Origin: Ktedonobacteria bacterium brp13 | Lineage (GTDB): Bacteria; Chloroflexota; Ktedonobacteria; Ktedonobacterales; Ktedonobacteraceae | Reading direction: 5' to 3' | Assembly (NCBI GenBank): GCA_015099395.1 | Contig: AP024096.1 | Span: 496,001 to 560,000, forward strand | DNA length: 64,000 nt | Shown: positions 55,945-64,000 of the stretch, piece after piece | Position numbering within the stretch: the stretch's first letter is position 1 | Layout of the letters: each line of letters begins with the position of its first letter | Program-made: the position numbers and the translations under genes | Notes under the pieces: generated by a model | The model's database searches: none | What the model saw: the letters and a program-made list of their open reading frames with translations, nothing else | Told to the model about the DNA's origin: nothing

Positions 55945-56254
55945 CAGCAGCGGCTACATGTAATTTGGAGAGGATATGTACAGAGCAGCATTCAGGAATC
56001 GAGCTTTTTTGCTTTTTTATATAGGGGCAGCCTGCTCCAATCTAGGAGATGTTATTGCTGGAATAGGCTTTCTTCTTGTGGTCTATCAAACAACCAAATC
56101 AGCAGCGGCTACATGTAATTTGGAGAGGGTATGTACAGAGCAGCATTCAGGAATCGAGCTTTTTTGCTTTTTTATATAGGGGCAGCCTGCTCCAATCTAG
56201 GAGATGTTATTGCTGGAATAGGCTTTCTTCTTGTGGTCTATCAAACAACCAAAT
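55945..56254 (+). repeat. 155-bp tandem duplication over the MFS gene start
   Basis: 55945-56099 is repeated at 56100-56254 with a single difference (A at 55974, G at 56129). Each unit contains the ribosome site (GGAGAGG), the ATG and the first about 40 codons of the MFS gene. As 155 is not divisible by three, the first copy reads out of frame after one unit and makes a 67-residue peptide ending at 56179. The very low divergence implies a recent event. Confidence 0.95.
55976..56179 (+). pseudogene. Upstream out-of-frame copy of the MFS start (67-codon frame)
   Basis: This frame starts from the first copy of the duplicated ribosome site and ATG, and encodes the first membrane span of the MFS exporter (YRAAFRNRAFLLFYIGAACS), then shifts to nonsense and stops. 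It spans the real start at 56131. Translation of it could lower, or couple to, expression of the full exporter. Confidence 0.8.
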
Positions 56255-57426
56255 CAAGTGAACAAACGACGGGAGTAGCTATTGCTGAAACTCTCCCATA
56301 TATATTATTTGGACTGATTGGTGGGGCTGTAAGTGATTTCCTCTCGCGTCGTAAACTTATGCTAACGCTTGATTTTTTGCGTGGCCTCCTTCAGATCGCT
56401 ACGTTTGTTCTTTTCAATCTTGGGCATCTGCCCTATGTACTGATTTTAGCGATTGTATTTTGTATTCAATCGGCAGGCTGTTTCTTCAATCCAACACAAA
56501 ATACTTTATTACCACAATTAGTTCAAGCAGATCAATTGACAACAGCCAATGCCCTCGTGAACATTAGTACAAGTAGTATGTCCATACTCGCTCCTCTCGT
56601 GACCGCCGTTTTGCTTCTGTATGGAGGAATTGGTACCTTCTTTGCATTCGACGCTGCTAGTTATTTCGTCAGCACATTGTGTTTATGGTCTCTTCGTTCC
56701 TATCTCCAGGAAGAATATGATGACCAGGAGGATACTTTTGTCCAATCTAAGAAAGCTAGCACAGTTCTTCTCAGAAAGCAGATCAGAGCAATTCCCCAAC
56801 GTATCTGGAAATTTGCCTGTTTTACAACTTCACACTCTCAATTGCTGACTTTATTTATCACGACGTTCTTAGTTGTGTTGTTTAACACATGGGCATGGCA
56901 AGTGGGCCTACTTTTAAAGGCTGAGACAATCATTCCAAATGGGAAACAACTGTACACCTCTCTGTTGGCTGTCTATGCAGTGATAAGTATCTTGACGAAC
57001 GTAATTATTCCCCAATATTGGAAGCGACTGTCTCTTACACATTATCTTTTAGGTTCTGTTACCTGGGGATTTGGTATATTTGCCCTTGGTTTCGTTTATT
57101 CACTTCCCTTACTCTTTATGTGCGTTGCTATTGTTGGTATTGGGTTACCGTTTGGAAGTCAAAGTCGCGTCTTTCTCTTACAGACAGAGGTGCCAAAAGA
57201 GATGCGTGGGCAAGGCTTCAGTTTTGCAGCAGTGCTCCTCTACTTTTCTAACTTGCTAAGTCTTTCTCTCTTTGGCTGGCTTTCAACCCGTGTATCACTC
57301 AGTCTCCTATTGAGAATAGAGGGAGGAGGAATTATTTCTGTAGCTATTTGTATTATATTGTGGACATATCAGCAAAGTGTGCCCACTCGTTTTCACAGAC
57401 GCAAAAGACGAGTGAGCACACTTTAG
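56131..57426 (+). CDS. MFS transporter (EntS/MFS_3-like exporter)
   Basis: The 431-residue protein has 12 predicted spans. FRNRAFLLFYIGAACSNLGD at the start, GGAVSDFLSRRKLMLTLDF (loop 2-3 motif A-like) and CFFNPTQNTLLPQLVQADQL are typical of the MFS_3 or EntS branch, which exports siderophores or macrolide-like drugs. The second copy of the duplicated start is the functional one because it continues in frame. The gene is visibly AT-richer than its neighbours, suggesting acquisition from elsewhere. The 3' end contains a self-complementary stretch (ACTCGTTTT/AAAAGACGAGT) inside the coding sequence. Confidence 0.85.
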   Translation: MYRAAFRNRAFLLFYIGAACSNLGDVIAGIGFLLVVYQTTKSSEQTTGVAIAETLPYILFGLIGGAVSDFLSRRKLMLTLDFLRGLLQIATFVLFNLGHLPYVLILAIVFCIQSAGCFFNPTQNTLLPQLVQADQLTTANALVNISTSSMSILAPLVTAVLLLYGGIGTFFAFDAASYFVSTLCLWSLRSYLQEEYDDQEDTFVQSKKASTVLLRKQIRAIPQRIWKFACFTTSHSQLLTLFITTFLVVLFNTWAWQVGLLLKAETIIPNGKQLYTSLLAVYAVISILTNVIIPQYWKRLSLTHYLLGSVTWGFGIFALGFVYSLPLLFMCVAIVGIGLPFGSQSRVFLLQTEVPKEMRGQGFSFAAVLLYFSNLLSLSLFGWLSTRVSLSLLLRIEGGGIISVAICIILWTYQQSVPTRFHRRKRRVSTL

Positions 57427-57450
57427 CATTACACACGCATATATATGCGA

Positions 57451-57861
57451 TCAAGCTGTAGGCAGTGCGGAAGCGGGTAACGATGAAAACAACTCGATTA
57501 CATGCCCATCGGGATCAGCAATATGGGCGGTACGCGCACGCCAGGCGGGGCGATCTATAGGAGCAGAGACGGAGATAGCTCCCTGCTCTATAAGCTCGGC
57601 ATAGATCGCATCAACATCATCGACACGAACATCCAGGACCACCTGGCGACCGTGGGGCACCGGTGCTGGGGTAACTTCACCTAAAGCGGAGGCGAACGCG
57701 TCGTGTGTCTGTAACTCTAGCCCGACCTTGCCAGTATCAAAGTATGCGTAACCTATAGTCTCATCATGAAATTTCACAGGCAGCTTCATGATATCCCGCC
57801 AGAAATGCAGGGCAGCCGAAAAATCTTCAACCAGCAGACGAATACCAAATAGATCCAGCAT
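57451..57861 (-). CDS. VOC family (glyoxalase/bleomycin resistance-like) protein
   Basis: The 136-residue protein has two beta-alpha-beta-beta-beta units of the vicinal oxygen chelate fold: FGIRLLVEDFSAALHFWRD and VVLDVRVDDVDAIYAELIEQG, with metal-ligand-like residues in GVELQTH and HVIELF. Functions in this family vary (glyoxalase I, antibiotic sequestration, dioxygenases). The ATG at 57861 has AAGGAG 9 nt upstream; the longer frame to 57885 does not. It converges on the MFS gene, with a short palindrome CGCATATATATGCG (57436-57449) between them. Reaction unknown. Confidence 0.75.
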   Translation of the reverse strand: MLDLFGIRLLVEDFSAALHFWRDIMKLPVKFHDETIGYAYFDTGKVGLELQTHDAFASALGEVTPAPVPHGRQVVLDVRVDDVDAIYAELIEQGAISVSAPIDRPAWRARTAHIADPDGHVIELFSSLPASALPTA

Positions 57862-58074
57862 AGATATTTCTCCTTCAACTATCAAGACAGCATCTTTGCC
57901 TCTGGCATAGACTATTACAACCTATTACGAGCAAAGAATAACTCAACGCTTCAATCTCTTGTAGTATAGCTGGAGTACAGGTGAATAATGGTCCTCTATT
58001 TCATCTTTATACTATTCACCGGGCGCACTATAATTAATTCTAGACAGTATCTATTTTGCACATAGAGGGAAAAG

Positions 58075-59061
58075 ATGTACCACCCAACTACGCGCCTTTT
58101 AACGATCCTTGAACTGCTACAAACGCATCCGCATCTAAGTGGAGATGAGCTCGCGCGTCGCCTGGAGGTCGAACCACGTTCGGTACGCCGCTATATCATC
58201 ATGCTTCAGGAGATGGGGATGCCCGTCGAAGGGGTACGCGGACCAGGCGGCGGCTATCGTTTACGTCCAGGCTTCAGACTGCCGCCCCTCCTCTTCACAG
58301 AAGAGGAAGCGACAGCGCTAGTACTCGGCTTGCTTGGCGCACCCTGGCTGGAGATTGACCTTTCGTCTGTAGCGGTGGAGGGAGCGCTCGCCAAGGTATA
58401 TCGTGTGCTCCCCATCAAAGGACGTGAGCGGCTCCAGGCCATTTCATCACATATAACGCTCTCGCCACATCGCCAGGAGGTGCGACCAGACGCCTCACTC
58501 CTGGTAAGTATCAGTGAAGCGGTACAGGCGCGGCGACGCATCGCCATCGAATACACCTCCTACACGAACACGGACACACATCGTGAATTAGAACCATACG
58601 GTATCGCTGGTTGGAACGGGCACTGGTACGTCGTAGGCTACTGCTGTCTGCGGCAAGAGGTGCGCATGTTCCGCATGGATCGCATGCACAACGTCCAATT
58701 TCTCAACAGCACCTTTACACGCAGCGAGGACTTTGATTGCCACGCATACATCATAAAACATCTCGCCACCATCCCCGCCACCTGGTCGATCGAAGTTGAA
58801 TTTCAAGCAGAGCTCTTCATAGTCCAGCACAAAATTCCCGCATACTATGGTCAGCTGACCGCTATACCCCATGGCACACGTTTCCAGACTCACCACAATC
58901 ATCTACCCAGCTTCGCACGCTACCTCATCGGACTCGATCTCCCATTCATTGTCCACCATCCACCAGAACTCCGTGAGGCACTACAACAACTGGCCGAGCA
59001 GATCAGCCAGATCGCCAAAAATGGAGGAGAGAGCTATCAAGAACAGAAGGAGCAAGTGTAA
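58075..59061 (+). CDS. WYL-domain transcriptional regulator (HTH_11/DeoR-type)
   Basis: The 328-residue protein has an N-terminal helix-turn-helix (LLTILELLQTHPHLSGDELA and RRLEVEPRSVRRYI), the GGGYRL wing, and a central WYL domain (about 140-220) recognised by YTNTDTHRELEPYGIAGWNG followed by HWYVVGYC. A C-terminal WCX-like part ends the protein. WYL regulators bind small ligands or nucleic acid and often control DNA-damage or phage-response genes. AGAGGGAAAAG precedes the ATG. No target is evident. A neighbouring gap of about 210 bp lies upstream. Confidence 0.85.
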   Translation: MYHPTTRLLTILELLQTHPHLSGDELARRLEVEPRSVRRYIIMLQEMGMPVEGVRGPGGGYRLRPGFRLPPLLFTEEEATALVLGLLGAPWLEIDLSSVAVEGALAKVYRVLPIKGRERLQAISSHITLSPHRQEVRPDASLLVSISEAVQARRRIAIEYTSYTNTDTHRELEPYGIAGWNGHWYVVGYCCLRQEVRMFRMDRMHNVQFLNSTFTRSEDFDCHAYIIKHLATIPATWSIEVEFQAELFIVQHKIPAYYGQLTAIPHGTRFQTHHNHLPSFARYLIGLDLPFIVHHPPELREALQQLAEQISQIAKNGGESYQEQKEQV

Positions 59062-59239
59062 ATGCAGCAAATATAGCATATTACATGTTAAACATAAAAG
59101 TGTTAAAATATGTATGATCGGTAAAGCAGCGACCGACGAGAACGCATAGAAACAACCCTGCTTTGGCAAGGGATGCCAGACTATGTTATGATAAACAGAA
59201 TATTTCAGCAAAATGATAAAATTAACGGAGAATAATGGC

Positions 59240-59506
59240 ATGCCAATTAGCTATACATTACGTGGGAAGCGACAGGACCAGGCCATCGAGCGTGAAGGTA
59301 CGCTGACAGATGAGCAGCTGGCCGAGGTGGATATCAATCAAGATTCAGCTTTGATCAATCTCGCCATCAGACACCTGCACGCACAGGGCTTCCTTGTAGA
59401 CTGGGAAGAGTGTACACTAGATAAAGGCAACGACCAACCGGCCGACACCTACATCCGCCATAAAAAGCGTTGGACCCATAATTCTAAAGTTCCAAATCGT
59501 AAATAA
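59240..59506 (+). CDS. Hypothetical small protein (88 aa)
   Basis: The protein (MPISYTLRGKRQDQAIEREG... in translation) has no recognised domain. It has no signal or membrane span. The ATG at 59240 has GGAG 9 nt upstream, better than the ATG at 59213. It is followed after 56 bp by the epimerase gene, with which it may be co-transcribed. The lysine/arginine-rich tail (RHKKRWTHNSKVPNRK) could contact nucleic acid; this is only a composition remark. Confidence 0.6.
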   Translation: MPISYTLRGKRQDQAIEREGTLTDEQLAEVDINQDSALINLAIRHLHAQGFLVDWEECTLDKGNDQPADTYIRHKKRWTHNSKVPNRK

Positions 59507-59562
59507 GGAGGCGCACGCCCTCACCCCGACAAAAGGGACAGGGATGTCCGTGCGATTAAAAA

Positions 59563-60393
59563 ATGAAAAGAATTATTGTAACTGGAGGCAGTGGTAAAGC
59601 AGGACGAGCCGTCATCAAAGACCTCGTGGAGCATGGCTACGACGTCTTAAATGTTGATCTTCTACCACCACGTGAGCAACTCAGCCCCTATATCAAGGTA
59701 GACCTCACCGAGATCGGACAGGTTTTTGAGGTGCTCCATGGAGCCGACGCAGTCGTGCACCTGGGCGCTGTTCCCGCTCCTGGTCTTCTACCGGAAGAGC
59801 CCACATTTCGCAACAATATCCTGAGCACCTACAACGTCTTTAGCGTTGCAGCCACCCTGCGTTTACAGCGCGTCGTCTGGGCCTCTAGCGAGACGACTCT
59901 GGGACTCCCTTTTGACCGCGTAAAGCCAGAGTATGCGCCAATCGATGAGGAAACATCCCTGTATCCAGAGTCAAGCTATGCCCTCTCAAAAGTACTCGGC
60001 GAAGAGATGGCACGGCAGATCAACCGCTGGAGCGGCGTCCCATTCGTTGGATTACGCTTCACTAACATCATGGAACCCCATGACTACGCGAAGTTTCCAG
60101 CGTTCTCTGACGACCCCTACCTGCGCAAATGGAATCTGTGGAGTTACGTCGATGCACGTGATGTAGCACAGAGTTGTCGTCTGGGACTTGAAGCCGACAT
60201 CAAAGGGGCAGAAGCATTCATCATCGCAGCCGCAGACACAGTCATGACACGTCCTAACCGTGAACTGCTCGCTGAAGTCTTCCCTGACGTCCCCGTGCGC
60301 GACGAAGTAGGAGATTTCACATCACTCCTCTCCAGCCACAAAGCACACAAATTATTAGGCTATCAGCCACAATATTCCTGGCGTAACGCATAG
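59563..60393 (+). CDS. NAD-dependent epimerase/dehydratase
   Basis: The 276-residue protein is an extended short-chain dehydrogenase. The Rossmann motif IIVTGGSGKAGRAVIKDL (TGxxGxxG) is at the start, and SSYALSKVLGEEM supplies the YxxxK active site with a preceding Ser/Thr. Such enzymes epimerise, dehydrate or reduce sugar nucleotides or related compounds. The fold is nearly the usual length, slightly short at the C-terminus. A strong hairpin terminator follows at 60432. Substrate unknown. Confidence 0.85.
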   Translation: MKRIIVTGGSGKAGRAVIKDLVEHGYDVLNVDLLPPREQLSPYIKVDLTEIGQVFEVLHGADAVVHLGAVPAPGLLPEEPTFRNNILSTYNVFSVAATLRLQRVVWASSETTLGLPFDRVKPEYAPIDEETSLYPESSYALSKVLGEEMARQINRWSGVPFVGLRFTNIMEPHDYAKFPAFSDDPYLRKWNLWSYVDARDVAQSCRLGLEADIKGAEAFIIAAADTVMTRPNRELLAEVFPDVPVRDEVGDFTSLLSSHKAHKLLGYQPQYSWRNA

Positions 60394-60431
60394 CTACGCT
60401 ACTAATACTCCTCTAGAAATGTGTTATCAAT

Positions 60432-60460
60432 CAGGCCTCCGCTTAACACGCGGAGGCCTG
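60432..60460. terminator. 11-bp perfect stem terminator
   Basis: CAGGCCTCCGC (60432-60442) pairs with GCGGAGGCCTG (60450-60460) across a 7-nt loop, about 40 bp past the epimerase stop. GC-rich and isolated, it is a good terminator candidate, although the T-run is poor. Confidence 0.65.
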
Positions 60461-60601
60461 GCATCGACACAACTCGCACGCACTCCATACAACCCTCAAC
60501 AAACAAGACGCAACACTTCGGCAAGAAGCATACGGCAATTGAATGCATATGGTATATAATTATAGTTCTAATCTACCCGTAGAGAGAAGGAGCACCATGT
60601 C

Positions 60602-62410
60602 ATGACAACGACCGCTCAGCTCCCAAATTGGGATATGGACATTATTTTTCCTGGGTTTGAGTCGCCCGAATTCGCTAAGGGCTTCGCCGCCGGGGTACAA
60701 GCAGTCAACGATCTTGAGACACTATTTAACAGCGCCAATATTTCTCGCCAGGAAAACTCAACCATTGATGGTGCAACGGTACGCACATTCGAGCAGGTAA
60801 CAGAGCGTTACAATACAGTGCTCGATGAGATTGAGACGCTAGCTGTCTATATCATCAGCTTCGTCGATACCGATTCGCAGAATAACCTTGCACAGGCCAA
60901 ACTCAGCGAGCTACAGGCTACCTTTGTACGTCTATCACAGTTGGGAACGCGCTTCACCGCCTGGCTCGGTTCGCTGGACACCGCAGAACTGATCAAGCGC
61001 TCAGAAGTCGCAAAAGAGCATAGCTATATGCTAGAGAGAGCCAAAGTACGTGCACAACATATGATGTCGCCAGCCGAGGAAGAACTGGCCTCCGAACTAA
61101 ACGTCAGCGGTGGTACTGCCTGGAGCCGCCTGCACAGCAATATCACCTCGCAGATCACAGCCCCCGTTACCATAGATGGAGAGACGAAAGAATACCCGAT
61201 CAGCGAGGTACGCAACTTTGGTTACTCACCCGACCGTGAGATACGCCGTGCCGCGTACGAGGCAGAGCAGGCGGCATGGAAACGCAACGCACTCCCCCTG
61301 GCTGCCGCGCTCAATAGCATCAAGCATGAGAGCCTGGTCCTGGCGCAACGCCGTGAGTGGGAATCGCCATTAGCTGATACGCTCTCGATTAATAGCATCG
61401 ATAAGCAGACGCTGGACGCCCTCTTCTCAGCCGTGCGTAAAACATTCCCTGACTTCCAGCGCTACCTGAAGGCGAAGGCGCGCCTGCTCGGATTAGAAAA
61501 GCTGGCCTGGTATGATATCTTAGCACCAGTTGTGCAGAGTGATGCAGCCTGGACATTTGAAGATGCACGAAATTTTATCATCACCAACTTTGGCACCTAT
61601 TCACAGCGCCTGGCAGACTTTGCAGCGGGTGCCTTCCGCAATCACTGGATCGACGCAGGCGCACGTCCGGGCAAGGTCAGTGGAGCCTACTGCGCACAGA
61701 TCCGCAAAGGCGAATCACGCATCCTGGCAAACTATGTCGCATCCTACGATGGTGCCAGCACACTCGCACACGAACTGGGGCATGCCTATCACAATATGAA
61801 CCTGAAGCAACGGACCGCACTACAGGCGACCACACCCATGACCCTGGCTGAGACCGCCAGCATCTTCTGCGAGACCATCATCCGCCACGCCGCATTAGAG
61901 AACGCCGATGCCAAAGAGCAGCTCAACATTCTAGAGCTCTCTCTGCTTGGTTCCTGCCAGATCGTCGTCGACGTTGCTGGCCGTTTCATCTTTGAGCAAG
62001 CAGTCTTTGAGAAGCGCAAGCAGCGTGAGCTCTCCATCGACGAGCTCAACGCACTGATGCTTGATGCGCAGAAGCAGACCTACGGTGATGGCATAGACGA
62101 GAACGCACTGCACCCATACATGTGGGCTGTCAAAGGTCATTACTATAGCGCCGAACTGCCCTACTACAACTATCCATACATCTTTGGTCTGCTCTTCGGC
62201 CTGGGTCTCTACGCCCGCTATCAGAAAAGCCCCGAAGAGTTCAAGCAGAGCTATGACGAACTGCTCTCCTCAACTGGTATGGCAGACGCAGCCACCCTCG
62301 CAGCCCGCTTCGGTATCGACACACGCACCGAAGCCTTCTGGACCTCCAGCCTGGATATCCTCCGCGAAGACATCAAAACCTTCGAAAAGCTGGTCGACCA
62401 ACTCTCATAA
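60602..62410 (+). CDS. pepF: M3 family oligoendopeptidase F
   Basis: The 602-residue zinc peptidase cleaves oligopeptides in the cytoplasm. The active site STLAHELGHAYHN (HExxH) lies near residue 390, followed by ETASIFCETII supplying the third ligand Glu. The N-terminal helical domain and YYNYPYIFGLLFGLGLYARY near the end are typical of PepF/M3B. The start ATG 60602 has AAGGAG 9 nt upstream; an upstream ATG at 60597 ends after two codons and overlaps it. Length is normal. A hairpin follows the stop. Confidence 0.93.
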   Translation: MTTTAQLPNWDMDIIFPGFESPEFAKGFAAGVQAVNDLETLFNSANISRQENSTIDGATVRTFEQVTERYNTVLDEIETLAVYIISFVDTDSQNNLAQAKLSELQATFVRLSQLGTRFTAWLGSLDTAELIKRSEVAKEHSYMLERAKVRAQHMMSPAEEELASELNVSGGTAWSRLHSNITSQITAPVTIDGETKEYPISEVRNFGYSPDREIRRAAYEAEQAAWKRNALPLAAALNSIKHESLVLAQRREWESPLADTLSINSIDKQTLDALFSAVRKTFPDFQRYLKAKARLLGLEKLAWYDILAPVVQSDAAWTFEDARNFIITNFGTYSQRLADFAAGAFRNHWIDAGARPGKVSGAYCAQIRKGESRILANYVASYDGASTLAHELGHAYHNMNLKQRTALQATTPMTLAETASIFCETIIRHAALENADAKEQLNILELSLLGSCQIVVDVAGRFIFEQAVFEKRKQRELSIDELNALMLDAQKQTYGDGIDENALHPYMWAVKGHYYSAELPYYNYPYIFGLLFGLGLYARYQKSPEEFKQSYDELLSSTGMADAATLAARFGIDTRTEAFWTSSLDILREDIKTFEKLVDQLS

Positions 62411-62423
62411 GCAGCTCCATTGC

Positions 62424-62449
62424 GCGCCCATCTCTGGCTTGATGGGCGC
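62424..62449 (+). terminator. pepF terminator hairpin
   Basis: GCGCCCATC (62424-62432) and GATGGGCGC (62441-62449) form a 9-bp perfect stem about 14 bp after the pepF stop. The 240 bp beyond it up to 62690 contain no convincing gene. Confidence 0.65.
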
Positions 62450-62689
62450 ACAACCTACCCCCGAACTATTAGATAAGCACTCGTTTTCCTCTACGAACAG
62501 CATACACACCTGCTCTCGTTCTCCCTCTTACGACGCAAAGAACGTTTCCACTGCCAGACACGCAGCAAAACATGCTTCCACAGAACGCTGCAAGAACGGT
62601 CCCTATTCTATACTCTCCTCAGATGAACAACAACAACGTTTCCCAGCGCGCCAATAGCGCTTGGAGGGAATGATAGCAGGAGGAAGGGT

Positions 62690-62905
62690 ATGAGTACAGA
62701 TCGACCGCAGCTACATCCTCGTTCGCATCTGTTTACAGTTCGCGTCTGGGAAGAAGAGATTGGGGCCGGGCAGACCGAGTTGCGAGGCAAAGTTCAATTG
62801 CTCACCACCAGAGAAGGGCGTTACTTTCGCGAATGGGCACAACTGGTGCCACTGCTTCTCACGATGCTGTCAGAATTGGATCCCACGTTAGAAACAGAAC
62901 AATAA
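62690..62905 (+). CDS. Hypothetical small protein (71 aa)
   Basis: A short protein with no recognised domain and no signal or membrane span. AGGAGGAAGGGT immediately before the ATG is a strong ribosome site, which supports expression. The sequence is a mixed beta-alpha type (FTVRVWEEEIGAGQTELRGK). It has good coding character and sits 81 bp upstream of the membrane hydrolase gene. Confidence 0.6.
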   Translation: MSTDRPQLHPRSHLFTVRVWEEEIGAGQTELRGKVQLLTTREGRYFREWAQLVPLLLTMLSELDPTLETEQ

Positions 62906-62986
62906 TACCAGATGCTTTCCGTACTTTCTATAACGCATACCTCTCATATAGTAAAGATATTCGCATATAAGGAATAAAAGACAATC

Positions 62987-64000
62987 ATGAGTACAGAAAC
63001 AGAAAAGACATTTACGGCAGACGAGACCGGCAGCCAGCCTCATTGGTTTAAACGCCAACTACGTGCTAGCGCCACGGAGCGTAGCAAGCGTGGTGCGCTA
63101 CTCTATTGGGCGGTTCTCCTCACGCTCAGCGCGGTCGTCATGCATGGCACCGCCATATTGAACCAGTTGCCGCCATCCACACTACTGGCGATTCTACTGG
63201 TTGGCTTCACGATAGTTCAGGCCCTTGTGGCTATCGCAGCCGTAACAATTCCAGCGCGTCGCTTTCTGCTCACTGCGGGAGTGGTCGAAGCAGTGGGAAT
63301 GCTGGTCTGGATAATAGCGCACGCGTTTGGGCTCCCTGATGGCTCCACGGTATGGCGACCGGAGACGCTGGCAGTGCCGGATCTCTACATACCTCTTGTT
63401 GAAGGACTCTCGGCGGTCTTTTTCCTCTGCCTGTGGGGGCGCACCTTGAACACGACGTCTAGAGTGTGGCGCATCACCTTTGCGATACTGCCTCGCCTGC
63501 TGCTGCTTGTTCTCCTGATAGGAGTAGTAGTGAAATCCATCACTCTTGTTGTCTTCTTCCTGGTGCCCGGAGTGTTCTCAAGCTTGCAGGACTTCTTCCT
63601 GCCAGTCGTTGGCTTGTTCGCAGTGTTCCTGATCCTGCGTCAGATCATCAAGCCACTACGAATAAAGACGCCGCGTGCCTGGCGCACGACGTTTATCTTA
63701 CTCCCGGCGTTCCTGGTGCTTGGCCTCCTGACCTGGGGCGGAGGCGTGAGCGCTATCGATACGGCATGGCTCCCCGCATCAACGTCAGTCAATGTTCCAG
63801 CCGGTCAGACTGCGACCCTTTCCTATTGTAATAGTTCCAACGGAAGTCCACTCGCCATGGACATCTCCGAACCTGCAACACAAACATCTCGTCCTGCGCC
63901 TATGGTTATATACATTCATGGGGGAGAGACACTTGTAGGTTCCCGCGTCCTGGAAGATGGGACGTTAGATGGGATGTACTTCGATCAGCTGCGCACAGAG
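62987..64000 (+). CDS. Membrane-anchored alpha/beta hydrolase (truncated at window end)
   Basis: The visible 338 residues run off the right edge. A polar N-terminus (about 40 residues) is followed by several predicted membrane spans (about 40-245), then a soluble domain opening with SYCNSSNGSPLAMDISEPA and PMVIYIHGG, the oxyanion-type HGG of the alpha/beta hydrolase/esterase fold (BD-FAE or Est-like). The Ser and His of the triad lie beyond the window. ATG 62987 has AAGGAATAAAAG upstream. Likely an esterase or lipase facing the outside; the substrate is unknown. Confidence 0.7.
   Translation, partial: MSTETEKTFTADETGSQPHWFKRQLRASATERSKRGALLYWAVLLTLSAVVMHGTAILNQLPPSTLLAILLVGFTIVQALVAIAAVTIPARRFLLTAGVVEAVGMLVWIIAHAFGLPDGSTVWRPETLAVPDLYIPLVEGLSAVFFLCLWGRTLNTTSRVWRITFAILPRLLLLVLLIGVVVKSITLVVFFLVPGVFSSLQDFFLPVVGLFAVFLILRQIIKPLRIKTPRAWRTTFILLPAFLVLGLLTWGGGVSAIDTAWLPASTSVNVPAGQTATLSYCNSSNGSPLAMDISEPATQTSRPAPMVIYIHGGETLVGSRVLEDGTLDGMYFDQLRTE

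Noticed and set aside
62411..62657. Continuation of an out-of-frame open stretch beyond pepF
   Set aside because: Most of it overlaps pepF in another frame; the remainder is low complexity and lacks a start.

Overview
The window looks like a stretch of chromosome from a Ktedonobacteria-type member of the Chloroflexota: roughly 50% GC, many glycosyltransferases and hydrolases, WYL and TetR regulators, a sedolisin-type peptidase, and very large multi-domain signalling and conflict proteins of the sort found in filamentous, multicellular bacteria. The taxon is inferred from gene style only; there is no rRNA marker. I saw no tRNA, rRNA, intact CRISPR array or complete insertion sequence.

Left end (1-6.6 kb): a non-coding stretch packed with imperfect palindromic repeats, a broken PQQ-propeller gene, a DUF2252 gene, a membrane GT87-type glycosyltransferase, and a PfkB kinase/NCS1 permease pair with overlapping stop and start. 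At 6.8-14.9 kb, the 3' end of the membrane pyrophosphatase gene (hppA) and its terminator occur twice as direct repeats of about 360 bp. Between them lies a 5.4-kb AT-richer carbohydrate block (GT2, GT39-like, GH10 lipoprotein). The GT2 gene takes its stop codon from the hppA remnant.

Centre (15.4-42.5 kb): two adjacent modules that look like biological conflict or signalling systems. Module 1 (minus strand, 15.4-22.9 kb) has a STAND-type ATPase, a second STAND ATPase with TPRs, a radical-SAM/SPASM enzyme and a SIR2-like-TIR fusion. Its composition recalls actinobacterial FxsB/FxsC/FxsT loci, but I found no FxSxx-COOH precursor. Module 2 (23.5-42.5 kb) has ten genes in three transcription blocks: a zinc-ribbon/Ser-Thr kinase/S1/TPR fusion, a GrpE-like protein, an Hsp70, an Hsp70-vWA fusion, a MotB/ZorB-like protein, a 2-TM coiled-coil protein, a giant GAP1-type GTPase-associated protein, two zinc-ribbon 'double-GTPase'-type GTPases, and a J-like/zinc-ribbon/FN3 protein. 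It reads as an ATP/GTP-dependent chaperone and switch system coupled to a membrane complex.

Right part (42.6-64 kb): msrA, a secreted S53 peptidase without the usual propeptide, an MBL hydrolase-TetR operon with a palindromic operator between its promoter hexamers, an AddB/Cas4-like UvrD helicase-nuclease, a Baeyer-Villiger-type monooxygenase with an M20 peptidase, CRISPR leftovers (a truncated csx15-like gene and a cas6), a split transketolase, a small inverted-repeat element, an MFS exporter whose start region is duplicated in tandem (155 bp), a VOC protein, a WYL regulator, an epimerase, oligoendopeptidase F, two small unknown genes, and an alpha/beta hydrolase cut by the window edge.
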